A stretch of DNA of 64,000 nt from Clitopilus passeckerianus. Taxonomy: Eukaryota; Basidiomycota; Agaricomycetes; Agaricales; Entolomataceae. The stretch lies in NCBI GenBank assembly GCA_944990035.1, contig CALYLX010000126.1, forward strand, positions 620,001 through 684,000. The letters are read 5' to 3'. The notes beneath the pieces are model-generated. The model was not told where the DNA came from, searched no databases, and saw only the letters and a list, made by a program, of their open reading frames with translations. Shown here piece after piece: positions 1-11,657 of this stretch. Numbering within the stretch: position 1 is the first letter of the stretch; each line of letters opens with the position of its first letter. The position numbers and the translations under genes are program-made.

Positions 1-2
1 TA

Positions 3-650
3 TCTTTTGGTAGTAATACGCAAGAGAGGAAGCCAGTGACGAACTCGAGAGATACACAAGAACTACTGCCAGATGCCGGACAGGAGATGCTGAGGATCTT
101 CCACACGCATCCAGCCAGGACCTCGTTGTTGCAAGACTTTGCCTTTTACGAGGTACTTTGCCGCCCTCCTGACATCTTGCCTGTACTGACGGTCCATCTT
201 CAGCTCCAGTCCATGCAAAAATTACAGCCTGGCGGAGCGCTTTCAGCACCTCATTCTCCGGACCCAAACAACCCATCAGCTGGTTCCCCGCAGCTCCAAA
301 ATCAACCTTCCAACTTCGGCATGTCGTCTAACCCAGAGAACATGGGCTATGCGATGCCACCACAGATGTCGCCCATGATGCAAATGCAGATGATGGCTGG
401 CATGGGAATGGGTGGGATGGGGAATATGGCTGGTATGAGTGGAATGGGTGGGATGGGAAATATGAGCGGCATGGGAGGCATGGGCAATATGGCGGGTATG
501 GGCAGTATGGGTGGTCAGTTTGGAATGCCAGCGCAGACGCAGGCGATGCATCAGAGTGTGATGCGGCACCCACCTGGTTCTGGGAGTGGCGGGAACGGGG
601 GAAATGGACAGGGACCTGGTGTGCAGTCTGGTGGGCCTGGCTACTTCTGA
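3..650 (+). CDS. C-terminal part of a Met/Gly-rich protein (5' cut by window edge)
   Basis: The frame is open to the left edge, and its first in-window ATG lies well inside it, so this is the last exon of a gene that starts outside the window. Residues corresponding to about 100-300 form a compact non-repetitive stretch rich in Leu and Pro (it contains LLQDFAFYEVLCRPPDILP). It is followed by a Pro/Asn/Gln linker and then a low-complexity tail of repeated GMGGMGNM-like units, ending in a Gly-rich stretch before TGA. I do not recognise the family securely. The LLQDFAFYE block faintly recalls C-terminal regions of fungal ARID/SWI-SNF type chromatin proteins, but I would not name it on that. The repeats are coding, since the frame stays open through them. 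Confidence 0.6.
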   Translation, partial: SFGSNTQERKPVTNSRDTQELLPDAGQEMLRIFHTHPARTSLLQDFAFYEVLCRPPDILPVLTVHLQLQSMQKLQPGGALSAPHSPDPNNPSAGSPQLQNQPSNFGMSSNPENMGYAMPPQMSPMMQMQMMAGMGMGGMGNMAGMSGMGGMGNMSGMGGMGNMAGMGSMGGQFGMPAQTQAMHQSVMRHPPGSGSGGNGGNGQGPGVQSGGPGYF

Positions 651-2167
651 GGCTTGTTGGTGTTGCGACAGCTTTTAACGAAATCAATGTTGTTTTATTC
701 TTCATCTCATTTGTCTATGCTTGCTTTTCTCTTTTTCCTGATTAATCCGCGATTATATCCTTTCCTTTCGTTCTATCTCTGTATTTTTCAACTTATGATT
801 ACATGTTACATCTCTATCAACTCTCCCCACTTCTTACCCATCATTTTCTATCCCTTTTTATTCTCTCAACGCTTTCACCCGATCAAGTTGCTTCTGCGTC
901 TTTAACATCCACACTCGATTACCCGAACCTTGCATATATCTTATACATGTATCTTACCCAACAAGCCATTCAAAACGGACATCGGGACTGTGCATGGACG
1001 TAGATATTTGTTATTTACCCTGACTAGTACTCAAAAGTTTGTAGTTAATTGCCTCCCCCCAGCCTAAGTATGTCTTTTTCCACCACAAGTCACCAATTTG
1101 GAAGATTTTGGTTCAATTATTTCTCGAGAACCTTGGTTTGAATTTGTGTAAATCGATTAGATTAGAGGGTTTCAGGGTTGAAAGGTTTGGTTCCATTATT
1201 CACCATTCCCGACCCTTTTTCGGTCTGAAACTGAGAATGGTGAAAAGTATACATGCCAAACTCTCTGTTTAAAGCAAGGGGCGAATAAGGGAGGTGGCGG
1301 AATACCCATTAATGGGATGAAACTTTTCAACTTTGAAAGACCCTATTGCTTTGCAATGCATGATGCAAGCGTAGTACAGTATAGCCCTCTGCCAGAACAA
1401 CCTTCGGCAGAGCTGCTCAATACTCAGACTGTTCCCATACCGTGCTGGCGTCTCTCCCAAAGTCCTCTGATCATCATTCAACATGACTCCAACGTCCGCT
1501 TTCCGACGTTTCAACCTCAGGTGAATTTGATAGGTCGCTGCGACCGACTGACACTACCATCTATACTGACTGTAAAAACCAATCCGTCGGTCAAGACCAG
1601 TTAAAGAGTCTCAGAATCAGGTCCTGATTATCCCAGTCCAGGCTGGAGCCTGGAGGATCGTCGGGAGGCGGAATCCCCATTTGTTGTCCCCGAACTGACT
1701 GGATCCATCATGATTATGATCTACCTTTGTTCTTCGGCGTTCCCCGATCGAGGCCCCACCTCCAGCAGGCGCTCATATCACCTTTGAACCGCCATCTCGT
1801 CTTTCCAGAGGTACAAGCTTTGTTGTAACTACAGTCGACCTCGCAACTGGTGTTGGAAAACCAGCCTAGTCCACTATTGCCAGTCTGCCAAGGAATTGCT
1901 GGATGATTGAGCTGTTGTCTGCCAGTTTCATCTACCCTTCTCGAGGCGGTGACCTTGAACGAGTGCACGTTCCTTTGCTGGAGCTGTCTTTGTCGAGCCG
2001 ATATGGAGCCCGCTCGATTATACAAGCGACTCGAATGATAACTGATTCAAGTTCTGATCAGTCAAACGCATCATCTGTTTCGCCAGCTTACATTCTCATA
2101 AACGATAAATTGCAGCATCCGTCTGGAACACGAGTGTCGGTCAGTCGGACTCCCACCCCTCCCAGTA
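651..2167. other. Intergenic stretch, no gene seen
   Basis: A pyrimidine-rich segment at about 700-900 fits a 3' untranslated region of the preceding gene. The remainder (about 1000-2160) holds only short overlapping ORFs on both strands with no recognisable protein. It must contain the promoter of the membrane protein that begins at 2168. I see no repeat or RNA gene. Confidence 0.5.
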
Positions 2168-3349
2168 ATGAAGTGGCCATGCATTGACGCCAATCCAGAC
2201 ATAGCTGGGATTGGAGTTCGAATCTCGATATATGCCCAAGCTTTCTTCGTCATCCTACCATATGTACTTCACCGCGTAAAGAAGCACTTTACCCCCTCAG
2301 AACTGCATAGAAATGTGCACTCCCTCTACACCTCCATCCTGCTCACATCATGTGCCCTTCTCATATCTGCTATCGTGCAAGCCTCAATGTATCGGCTGAG
2401 CACATACCACGCCTTGATTGTGCTCAATCTCAGCTGGATGAACAATTTCAGCGTTATGGCTCTCTGGAGTCCTGACTCCCTAGAGATACCGCAACGTGAA
2501 GCTATAAAAACGGATTCTCGCTCTAACCCGCTTCGAGATATCGCCAAGAAATCAGTTGAAGGCTATTTAATGCTGAAGGCCATCATCCGTGCTACAATAA
2601 GAAGGCCCCAATCCACCCGGCTGTTCATCCCTCTCATTTCTGCCCATCTCTTCATCACCGGAGCGCTGGGTCTGTGGGTATGGATAGACCTCAGGAATTT
2701 CGGCCCAAATCCCGAATGCTCTATCGGAATATCTTTTGGCCTTATCAAGGTCGATCCCGATTTCGAACTCAAGTGGATGGTTTACATCCTCTACGGGGCA
2801 GCCTCCCTCCCATTCATCAATGTCCTCGCCATATCAATCTTCGTATACATCTTGGCTTTTACCGTCTTCGGCCTGGCTCTCCCCTTCATTGTTTTTACCC
2901 GAGATCTGTCCGTACACCTGACACGCGGACTTTCAGGGGTCTCCACCACCGATTCCTCCGACAGCTGCAGTATCAATACTTTGTACGAAGCCAACGAGGT
3001 TGTTGGGCAGCAAATGTCGGATACGAATCCATCCAAATTTTCGGAAGGACCAAATTTGCTCAAATTGGTCGCCGTCATCGCCGTTCAATGCTGCTTGATA
3101 ATCTTCAATGAATTAGCGATCCAAAGAAGCATCGATAGGGTGTACCCCGGAGAAGAAGACTGGACCTACGGGCAAACACTGGCAGTCATTCTGCTTTGCA
3201 TCCCGCTCAAGGACACATTGGGAACGCTTTTTGAGAAACCTGATGGTGCAACAGAATCGTCAGCTCAACCCATTAAACGAGAGGTCGAGGAACATCGAAA
3301 AGGAACAGCGGATAGCCATCAGCATGCAACCTCAGATCAATTGGTTTAA
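2168..3349 (+). CDS. Seven-pass membrane protein of unknown function (agaricomycete family)
   Basis: A single-exon frame of 393 residues. The start at 2168 places the block NPDIAGIGVRISIYAQ at residues 9-24, close to where I remember it in many agaricomycete multi-pass proteins. About seven hydrophobic segments are visible, near residues 20-37, 55-77, 80-102, 150-172, 205-245 (long, probably two passes or one long helix), 300-320 and 336-352. The C-terminal tail is polar and charged (REVEEHRKGT). No catalytic motif is seen, so function is unknown. The family is expanded in mushroom genomes; transport or signalling roles are not established. The lack of introns stands out against the intron-rich neighbours. 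Confidence 0.75.
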   Translation: MKWPCIDANPDIAGIGVRISIYAQAFFVILPYVLHRVKKHFTPSELHRNVHSLYTSILLTSCALLISAIVQASMYRLSTYHALIVLNLSWMNNFSVMALWSPDSLEIPQREAIKTDSRSNPLRDIAKKSVEGYLMLKAIIRATIRRPQSTRLFIPLISAHLFITGALGLWVWIDLRNFGPNPECSIGISFGLIKVDPDFELKWMVYILYGAASLPFINVLAISIFVYILAFTVFGLALPFIVFTRDLSVHLTRGLSGVSTTDSSDSCSINTLYEANEVVGQQMSDTNPSKFSEGPNLLKLVAVIAVQCCLIIFNELAIQRSIDRVYPGEEDWTYGQTLAVILLCIPLKDTLGTLFEKPDGATESSAQPIKREVEEHRKGTADSHQHATSDQLV

Positions 3350-3929
3350 GGGCGGGAGAGTCGGCTACGGTTAGGAGGGGGGAAGTCATTTCAATGGTCC
3401 CACCATTCATCGTATTTCCAATAGGTCCACATACGTCAACTTCATCGTAAATCCAGTCACTTTGTCGCAGCGTCTTTCGGACGTTGCAGTCTGAAATTGT
3501 AGAAGAAAGAGGAGGAATACATGTACCGAATGCTAGACAACTTGTTAATTAGAATCCTACGCCTTCAAGCTTTGAATTCGGATCGCCATGAATACGAGAT
3601 ATTGAATGTTGAGAACATTCTTGGTGTTGGAGACGGTTGATTTTACCACGCCTTGGTCGCGTCGTGGTCGCGTCTTTCAAAGTTGCCCTGGTTTTATACC
3701 TTCGTGACACGCCATCTCCTTTACGTTCATAGTTGGTGCGGCTCGTCCTTCAATCCGTTCTTTTCCAATCCTCTATCGGTCCTTGACGCGGACGGTTTCT
3801 ACGACACATATCAGCTTCGGACCCTATCCCTTAAATTCATGACTCATTCAACTTTGCGCTAAATGATGGCTCTCCACCGGACCTACAAAGCCTACATCTC
3901 TGCATCTCGGGTTGAACAGAACCAGCATC
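3350..3929. other. Intergenic, promoter region of the deaminase gene
   Basis: About 580 bp without a supportable gene. Short frames exist but have no recognisable content. Pyrimidine-rich tracts near 3700-3800 and 3890-3929 are typical of fungal 5' regions upstream of the ATG at 3930. Confidence 0.45.
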
Positions 3930-5944
3930 ATGGCCGCCACCATCGAGCCCCTTCAAGCACAAATAGACTCTTACCGCTCATCCAGAGCTAGCTTGATCGA
4001 CCAGGATCGTGCTCAGCGACGTGAATTCTCAACCCTTGATACGCGTCCACTCAAGGATGAAGAGGCTAAGGCTGACCAGATTGTGAGGAAGATCCGGGCA
4101 GAGGAGGCTGAAAGTGTTTGGAATCAGGAATATGAGGGTGTTCCCCACCCCTTCCCTGGGATGGAGTTCTTGACTGGGAGAGATATCATCGTCAAGACTA
4201 AGATCTTTGATATTTTGAGCAAGGTATGTATTCAGCACAATTGAATGTTCATTCCTTAGACGTATCCTCATCGTGCGTGATATTTACAGATGCCCAAAGG
4301 TGCTCTCTTACATGCCCACTTAGATGCTACCGTGAACGCGAAATTCCTCTGGAAACTCGCTCTTGAGCAACCTGCTCTCCACGTCAAAGTGCCCCATGCT
4401 CTGTCCAGCTCAAACATCAGCTCCACTCTCCCCACTTTCAGAGCTCTTCCCCGAGACCAATTCACTGGAGCTGCTACTATCACCGATGCCACCTATGTCC
4501 CAGACTCTTGGGTTCCTATTCAGAGTGCTCGTCAGAACTTCGACGAGAGCTTGGGCGGACCGGAAGGCTTTGACAAGTGGGTGGTCGCCAGCATGATGAT
4601 CAACCCAACGGAGGCATACAAGACACATAATACTGTGCTGAAGATCTGGGACAAGTTCACGAGCACCTTCATGGTTTCGGTCGTAAGCATCCTTGATATC
4701 TGTGATTTCCCTCAAACTCACGTTTTGTAGGGTTTGGTCCGTTTTGCACCTTTATGGCCAAACTATATCCGTGAATTCTTCAGGACTTCTATTGAGGATG
4801 GCATCAGCTACGTTGAAGTCAGAATCAATTTCTTATACAAGTACATCTCTTCGTAGGACCTCCCCTGCTACATCTGACTGGCTCCCCCGAAATTTTCTCC
4901 AGGTCGATGGTTGGTGCTGATGGTCATGATTCCGTCACACATCGGGAAATGTTGATCATGTTCGAGACGGCCATGAATGAGATCAAACAGGAAATGAAGG
5001 AGAAGGGCAGAGAAGGAGAATTCGTTGGCGCTAGGGTAAGCTTTACTGTTCTGGGGCTCCGAAACTTTGCTAATGAGGGAACTTAGATTATATACTCGAC
5101 AATTCGCTTCATCAGCTGCGAGGAATTGGAATGGTTCACCGAAGATTGTATCAAGCTCAAGAAGGAGTTCCCTCATCTCATCGCAGGATTTGATCTTGTT
5201 GGGGATGAAAATCGTCTTATCCCACTCATCGACTACATTGAACCTCTGCTCAAGTTTAAGCGTCGCCAACAGGAGGAAGGTGTTGAAATTCCGTTCATCC
5301 TTCATGCCGGCGAAACGCTTGGAGATGGTACGCCCGCCGACAACAACCTATATGATGCAATTCTGTTGGGTACGAAGAGAATTGGACATGCGTAAGTTAT
5401 TTAGCAAGATGATCTTTTTATTGATTTATTGATACCAATATCATGAATAGGTTCTCGTTGATTAAGCATCCCAAGCTGTTGGAGATTTGCAGAGAAAAAG
5501 GCATTTTGATTGAAGTTTGCCCAATCTCGTGAGGATCCTCCTGTATTCAAACACGCATCATCGTGCTCATTACGCTTAGGAATGAGATCCTTCGCCTCAC
5601 GTCGTCTATGCCCATGCACCCACTGCCTGTTGTGATTAACAACGGTGTCCCTGTGGCACTGTGCTCGGATGATCCGTCCGTCTTCGGCAACATGGGACTA
5701 AGCTTCGACTACTACCAGGTGCTAGTGGCCAGTGAAGTCAATGGACTGAGCACCCTAGGACAAATCGCAAGAGATAGTTTGTTGGTGAGCGGGCATGCAC
5801 GTTCATGATTGCGTAATTTGATGCTAATTCCTACCCAAATAGCATTCTACTTTAGACGACAAAGACAAGGAGGCGGCCCTCGCTCTCTGGGAGAAACAAT
5901 GGCAAAAGTTCATCTCTGAGATTAACGCACAATACGGGCAGTAA
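3930..5944 (+). CDS. Adenosine deaminase, ADGF/CECR1 (ADA2) type
   Basis: Zinc-dependent hydrolase that converts adenosine to inosine (purine salvage). Eight exons give 539 residues: 3930-4223, 4290-4682, 4731-4840, 4903-5035, 5087-5391, 5451-5528, 5580-5784 and 5843-5944. The introns are 48-66 nt and the summed length is divisible by three. Seen motifs: MPKGALLHAHLDA (HxH metal ligands, near residue 106), ILHAGET (catalytic Glu, near 385), GHAFSLIKHP, and LCSDDPSVFGNMG (Asp pair near the active site). The long N-terminal region before HAH and the order HAHLDA-HAGE-SDDP fit the ADGF branch rather than the short ADA1 branch. ADGF enzymes are often secreted, but no clear signal peptide is seen here, so a cytoplasmic location is likely. 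The start ATG at 3930 is the first in frame and lies in a good context (atcATGg). Confidence 0.93.
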
Positions 5945-6310
5945 AATAAATTATAATGAAATTACAAAGTTGTGTATGTACGCGTATTTGGCGTTAGTGA
6001 ACATTGCCCATCAATCAGAGAAGCGTGTCGACCTCCCTGCAGGCGACCACCACCTCATCCTGACTTTCTCCATTTCCTGGCAGTTTTTGTCGCTGTTACT
6101 TCGTAGGTATGTATAGTTTGCCGTTCCTCCACCCGTTCTCCAACATCGCATCCCCCTCACTTCCCTCCCTACATTATCTCTATCAGACTCCCCATCACGT
6201 CCTTGACACACCTGCAAACCACCCAACCCCAAACCCAAGCCTAAACACACCCAAACCATTCGTTCCTCCTTAGTCTCCAAGAAACTTACTTTTAGGACTT
6301 TAATCACAAT
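5945..6310. other. Intergenic with C-rich leader upstream of the KH gene
   Basis: 366 bp between the deaminase stop and the KH-protein ATG. The part from about 6120 to 6300 is strongly pyrimidine-rich on the + strand, as is usual for highly expressed fungal leaders. No gene is seen. Confidence 0.45.
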
Positions 6311-7694
6311 ATGGCGGATTCCAGTCGCAAGAGGTCTCGTTCCCCCTCAGACAGTGATACTCAGAAAACCCATAAGCGTGCTAACACGGGCGCTGCACCC
6401 GGTGACTCAAACAACAGTGCACTCTCGACCTCTCAGTCGGGGGATGTAACTATGGTTGATAACGCACACTCTAGAAATGGCGATCATAACGATGGCTCGA
6501 CGCCAGGCTCTAACCAAGGCAAAGTCAAGGTTGAGAATGGCAAAGACGCTGAAGACACGAAGAATTCCGCTACCACCTCTGCGGAACCCTCTTCAGGTTC
6601 AGCTGCTGCCCCTGTTCCATCTGCCAACATCCATATGCGGTGCTTGATTGTCACACAGGATGCCTCCATTATTATTGGAAGAGCAGGTGCTCATGTTAAC
6701 GAAATCAGGGAGAAGAGCGGGGCAAGAGTGGTAGTGTCGGAGAGTATACCCGGGAATCCCGAGAGGATTCTGAATGTCAGTGGGCCATTGGATGCTGTGT
6801 CTAAGGTTTGCTTTCTCTCCTTCCTCATGCACCCGAAGGTCCTGACCAGCGAATATAGGCGTTCGGTCTCATTGTTCGTCGTATCAATGATGAGCCTTTC
6901 GATGTCCCCTCTGTCCCTGGGAGCCGAGCTGTAACTATCAAGTTCATGATTCCCAATTCTCGCATGGGTTCTGTCATCGGAAAGGCAGGATGCAAGATTA
7001 AGGAGATTCAAGAAGCAAGTGGCGCAAGGCTCAACGCGAGCGAAGGCATGTTGCCTGGATCTACTGAGGTGCCTTGAACTCATTACCACATATCCCCCTC
7101 CTTACGAACGTCATCCACAGCGTGTCCTCAGCGTTGCAGGTGTTGCAGATGCTATCCACATCGCAACTTACTACATCGGCAACATCCTCATTGAGGCCCA
7201 AGAGCGCCAGCCTGCGTCTTCCTCTTCGAATTCCACTTACAAACCCAGCTCTCGTCGCCCTGCTCATCAAGGCTCCTCGTACGTTCCTGGTTATAACCAG
7301 CAACAACAATATTCGCCTGCCCCCCTCCCGCACATAACCAACCTGCCGGTCAATTGCAGACCCAGCATATCTACATCCCGAATGACCTCGTTGGGTGCAT
7401 CATCGGAAAGGGTGGAAGCAAGATTAATGAGATCAGGCAGATGAGCCAGAGTCAAATCAAAATCATGGAGCCTGGTGCTCCTGGAGTGGGTGCCAATGGA
7501 CAGACGGTTTCTGCTGGCTCTGAGAACGAGAGGTTGGTGGTTATTACTGGCCAGCCACCCAGCATCCAGATGGCTGTTTCCTTGTTGTATCAGGTAAGCA
7601 CCTTCATTAATTCATTATGAATTTGCTCTAAAGATATTTCCTGCAGCGCTTGGAAGCAGAGAAGCAAAAGCAATTGCGCACGCAAAGCGCCTGA
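6311..7694 (+). CDS. Triple KH-domain RNA-binding protein (PCBP/hnRNP K type), one frame break
   Basis: Binds C-rich or other single-stranded RNA; fungal relatives act in mRNA stability and localisation. Exons: 6311-6805, 6859-7068, 7121-7593 and 7647-7694. The N-terminal 100 residues are polar and disordered (basic RKRSRSPSDS, then Ser/Thr/Asn). Three KH domains follow, each with a GxxG loop: IIGRAGAHVNEI (about residue 122), VIGKAGCKIKEI (about 218) and IIGKGGSKINEI (about 340). The linker between KH2 and KH3 is Gln/Ser/Pro-rich. In that linker, at the run of six C near 7320-7325, the frame must shift by one base to join KH3 to KH2. Adding one base makes the spliced length 1227 nt, exactly 409 codons. 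I see no intron of suitable length there. Either the assembly lost a C or the gene is broken. Confidence 0.88.
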
Positions 7695-7962
7695 GTTTGA
7701 GGTGTAGAGAATTGTGTTGGGCGCTCGCCTTGGAACGATGCGCGGTTTTTCTCTTCTTTGTTACAGTCTGTCGCATGAAATCTCGTATGAGCTCTGTATT
7801 TATAGTAACCCTGTATGTGTTTGCTATCGCCGAATTCATCTCCCATGAGGCCAACGGCAAGCTGGTGAGCAGACAGAAGAAGCGCCCATGGGTTTACATA
7901 AGCACCCAAATTTTGGTCGCACCTAGTTTTCGAGCACGACGGAGATTACTGCTACTAGATCC

Positions 7963-9121
7963 ATGGCTTCAATACTCAAGGCTCAAAAGGCGAACGCCTC
8001 TAAGGTAGATGCCAAAAAGAAAGGAAAGAGGAAGGCGGACGAAATGGATGTCGATGAAGAGGTGCAAGTAACGAAGAAGCTCAAAAACAAGCAGCGTGTG
8101 CTGTTATTGTCTTCGAGAGGAATCACCCAGAGAATGAGGCATCTAATGAATGACTTGGAGGTTCTGTTGCCACAGACAAAAAAAGGTGCGTTTCCAAACT
8201 TTATGCTGAGAGGAGTAAACTCAATCTTGACTTCGCCAAGATTCGAAACTCGACTCAAAATCCCAGCTGCATCTTTTACCTGAGCTTGCGGACCTACACA
8301 ACTGTAACAACACCTTGTATTTTGAAGCACGGAGACATGAAGACCTTTATATGTGGGCTGCAAAGACTCCAAATGGTCCGAGCATCAAGCTCCATGTGCA
8401 AAATGTACACACGATGGACGAACTGAAGATGACGGGAAACTGCTTGAAGGGAAGCCGAGGGTTGTTGAGTTTCGATAAAGGGTTCGACGAGGCCGAATGG
8501 GGGAAGTTGACGAAGGAACTATTCACGCAAGTAAGCCTTTCTAGAGTTTTCCGACGAGAGAAGCACCATTGTTCTAACAACTTGGCTATAGATCTTCGGT
8601 GTACCATCAACGGCTAGGCGGGCTAAGCCATTTATCGACCATATCCTAACTTTTTCGATCTTGGATAACAAAATCTGGTTCCGTAATTTCCAGGTGTGTA
8701 TTCAGCCTCAATTTTTCCCGGCGCATGATACTGAGCTCTGGTGATCTCATTGTTCATCCCTTAGATCATTGAAAAGGATCCTCTGCAACCGAACGGCCCT
8801 CCTCAGACGACACTGGTTGAAATTGGCCCCAGGTTCGTATTAACACCTATTCGGATATTCGAAGGTGCATTCAGCGGTGCGACGGTCTACTCAAACCCTG
8901 GTATGTTAATTTCTTCCTGCCTCATACATGGGAATATGAATTAATTGCATTGTTGCTACACCTCAGAATTCATATCGCCGTCTGCCGTACGTTCGGCCCT
9001 TCGGAGACAAAAAGGCGGTAAATACAATCAAAGAAAGGATGCAGAGGAGGCAGGGTTTGCGAGAAGAGAAGCAAGGAGGCGAGTCGAGGACGAGCTGGCT
9101 GTGTCAAAGGTCTTCGCATAA
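7963..9121 (+). CDS. BRX1: Ribosome biogenesis protein BRX1 (Brix domain)
   Basis: Nucleolar factor needed for 60S ribosomal subunit assembly. Five exons (7963-8185, 8241-8530, 8592-8693, 8765-8900 and 8967-9121) give 301 residues, the usual size. A basic, acidic-flanked N-terminus (AKKKGKRKADEMDVDEE) precedes the Brix fold: KNKQRVLLLSSRGITQRMRH (residues about 42-62), LYFEARRHEDLYMW, VQNVHTMDELKMTGNCLKG, NKIWFRNFQI, and VEIGPRFVLTPIRIFEG. The C-terminus is basic (RRQKGGKYNQRK). All junctions keep the frame. The stop at 9119 is followed by a gene-free stretch to 9657. Confidence 0.95.
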
Positions 9122-9656
9122 TTACCACCCCGTTCCCCTGGCGCTGTGCCATAGATACAGTCAGTCTGTGAGTCCTCCAATTGTTTCAATTCGTAGTCGC
9201 TGTCTGTCTATGCCAGGACGTTGTTCACGGAAAATGAAAATGATTGCCAAATCCGGCTTGCATTGTCCTTCGGCTACTTTGAGAACAATGGCCTCATCAG
9301 GAGTTGATGCCCACCATTCCTACCAAAAACCATGCAAAATAGGCCCAGGACGTTGGATTACCGACGGAGGGGCGGTTCTATCTGGCTTTGTCAGCGAGGA
9401 CAAAAGGAGAGCTCAAAGGGATTCTATTCACCCGCCACCTGGACCTGCTTGCCATCAACCCCAGATGAACAAGTATAATGTCATTCCCTGGCAGGATTGC
9501 TTTGTCTTCCAATTTAGTCTTTTGTTATTCCGCCCGGGGCGTACCTCAGGCGAAGCCTTATATTCAGCGACGCGTCGTAACCACCTTCTTTCATCCAGAG
9601 ACCGCCCTTCCGTTATCAACATCCAGTTTCCTCTCTGCTACTAACGCTTCAACATC
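9122..9656. other. Intergenic, promoter region of the arrestin-like gene
   Basis: 535 bp. It contains open frames (for example one running through 9039-9644 from the out-of-frame end of BRX1) but no recognisable product. It probably holds the BRX1 3' untranslated region and the promoter of the gene starting at 9657. Confidence 0.4.
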
Positions 9657-11404
9657 ATGTCAGTCTCTGTGGAGATTGCACCCGCTTCACAATCCCTCGT
9701 TATGTATGGCGATGCAGACCCATCGTACGTTTCCCACTGGTGCCTTCAGAGTACCCTTCGAGCTCAAAATTATCCAGATCTGCCTATTCACTTTCCGGAC
9801 ATGTATCAATATCTCTTTCACCATCAAAATCAATACTCGACCTCCAAAGAACTACTCGCATCCTACTCCAATCTGTAGTCGTGACTTTTGAAGGTCAAAG
9901 TGAAATCTTGTCGGGCCCCACCGGTTATGCTGCGTCCCGCCTTTGTACCGTCTCGCAAGAGATTGTCCCACCGGAACCGATGGAACTCAGTAATGAAGAC
10001 TACGAAGATGACGATGAGCCATGTGAGTGCCTTGGTGTAATATTTTTGGACCCATGACTGAACCCAATTCCAGGTGCATGGAATATCGTATTTAACCTAC
10101 AGATCCCTGGCTGGCTACCAGCATCCGCCAAATTCACCGACGAAGGCTGCGGGATACGGTATACGCTGTTCGCTGAAGCCAAATACACCTTCCTCGAAGA
10201 TCAGAACAGCTACCCGTGGTCTTTGAGCATGCTCTGTGCTCCTTTCCGATGCCGCTCAAGAGATGCCAAGTCCAAACGATCAATAACACTGGAGAGACTG
10301 GAGCTACCTTCAGCCAGAGGGTCAGCGGTGACTACAAGAAACCTCACATTCCTCGTTTCTTCAACGATTCCGGCCTGCCTGGACAGTCCCGCGCGGAGGA
10401 TACCAGCAGACGTGCTCTCAAAAATCCGGGTTATGGCAACCATTCCAGAGTCAATTGATATCAATGGACCTCAAGTCCCTCTCACAATTCGGATGCGCAC
10501 ACAAGAGTTAGACACAGAGGAATGTAGAAGGATACAGGTTTCTGCTGTCTCCGCCGACATCAAACAAAAGGAAACATACCGGTTAGTCGCATTTCCATGT
10601 TTGTTCTTACCTTTGTCCTGACGGGCGCTTAGGACACGAGCCTCGACAAATTATGCTCGTCGCTATCCCCTTCCGCGATCTCGGGACCAACCACCGAGCC
10701 GACCTCTCCGAGACCCACATCCCGTTTGCGCAGTTTATGACATCGGCCTTGGCCATGACGGACACGATGAGTCCTACACAAGGACATTTTCTATTACACC
10801 CCCAGGAGCGAATAGGCTTCACTCGCTTGGAGATAACAATCGCCCTTTCCAAGACGATGTGGAATCGGAAGAGCGAACTTGGTACACATTGGACATGACC
10901 GTGCCATTCGGCAATGGAACCGCTCAATCCGATCCGATTTGGAACCATCCCGATGCAAACCTTCTTCGACCAACTTCAGCTTCACCTCTGCTCACTGTCA
11001 ACCATGACATTTGCCTAACCCTGATATGCTCTTATACTTTCCCCGACTCGGAAGAGGTTGCTACAGAGGCTTTGGCGTTCAGTGTTCCCGGCAGCTTCGT
11101 TCAGTTCGCGCCCGACACTTCTCTAAGGCCCACGACACCTCCTGTGGACTTGGTCGACATGTCGGAACAGAACTCACATTCTACAATTCCATCAATGATT
11201 CCCTCTCCAACGTATGCACTAGCACTCCCAGCATACTCTCAGCTATATGACTATAATGGCGAGCGGAAGATCGACTATTCAGACACTCTTCCCCTCTATA
11301 CGCTCGCACCTCCAAGCGAGGAAGAACCATTACCTGCTGCGACCGTCGAGAACAAAACGCCGTCCATTCCCTCCACGTTGCCCCTGTCAACCCGTGCCCA
11401 TTGA
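9657..11404 (+). CDS. Arrestin-fold protein, probable alpha-arrestin
   Basis: Four exons (9657-9724, 9778-10022, 10074-10581 and 10633-11404) give 530 residues with all junctions in frame. The N-terminal half has the features of an arrestin N domain: a beta-rich start (AYSLSGHVSISL), VVVTFEGQSEI at about residue 55, and FNLQIPGWLPAS followed by IRYTLFAEAKY. The second half carries WYTLDMTVPFG and LTVNHDICLTLICSYTF, matching an arrestin C domain. The C-terminal tail is Pro/Tyr-rich (SPTYALALPAYSQLY, DTLPLYTLAPPSEEE). Known fungal alpha-arrestins use PY motifs to recruit HECT ubiquitin ligases to plasma-membrane transporters; the tail here is only PY-like, so that role is inferred. Confidence 0.75.
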
Positions 11405-11657
11405 TTTCACTCATTTATTTGCATTTCCACGACCTCACACATGTAGCCACACTCTTTCTCTTTCTTCTCTCCGCTTTCGTTACGTTGTTTTGTTCAATCC
11501 GCTCTCTCGTCGCATCTTCATTCACATCGAGGATATTTTTGCACAGTAACCATTATAACTAATATTTTACAAGTCTGTGTCCATCATAATTGTACAGTAC
11601 TCCTACTAGCGTAGAGCTGCACGTTGAACGTGTTGAATAAAAGTCAAAATGTTTTGC

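Noticed and set aside
276..569. His-rich 97-codon frame on the - strand
   Set aside because: It is the antisense of the Met/Gly repeat (CAT against ATG), so its composition is a by-product.
7279..7359. An 81-nt intron (GTACGT...TTGCAG) to explain the KH frame break
   Set aside because: Its length is a multiple of three, so removing it would not correct the frame, and it would delete a normal linker.
9039..9644. 201-codon + strand frame after BRX1
   Set aside because: It begins within the BRX1 last exon in another frame and has no recognisable content.
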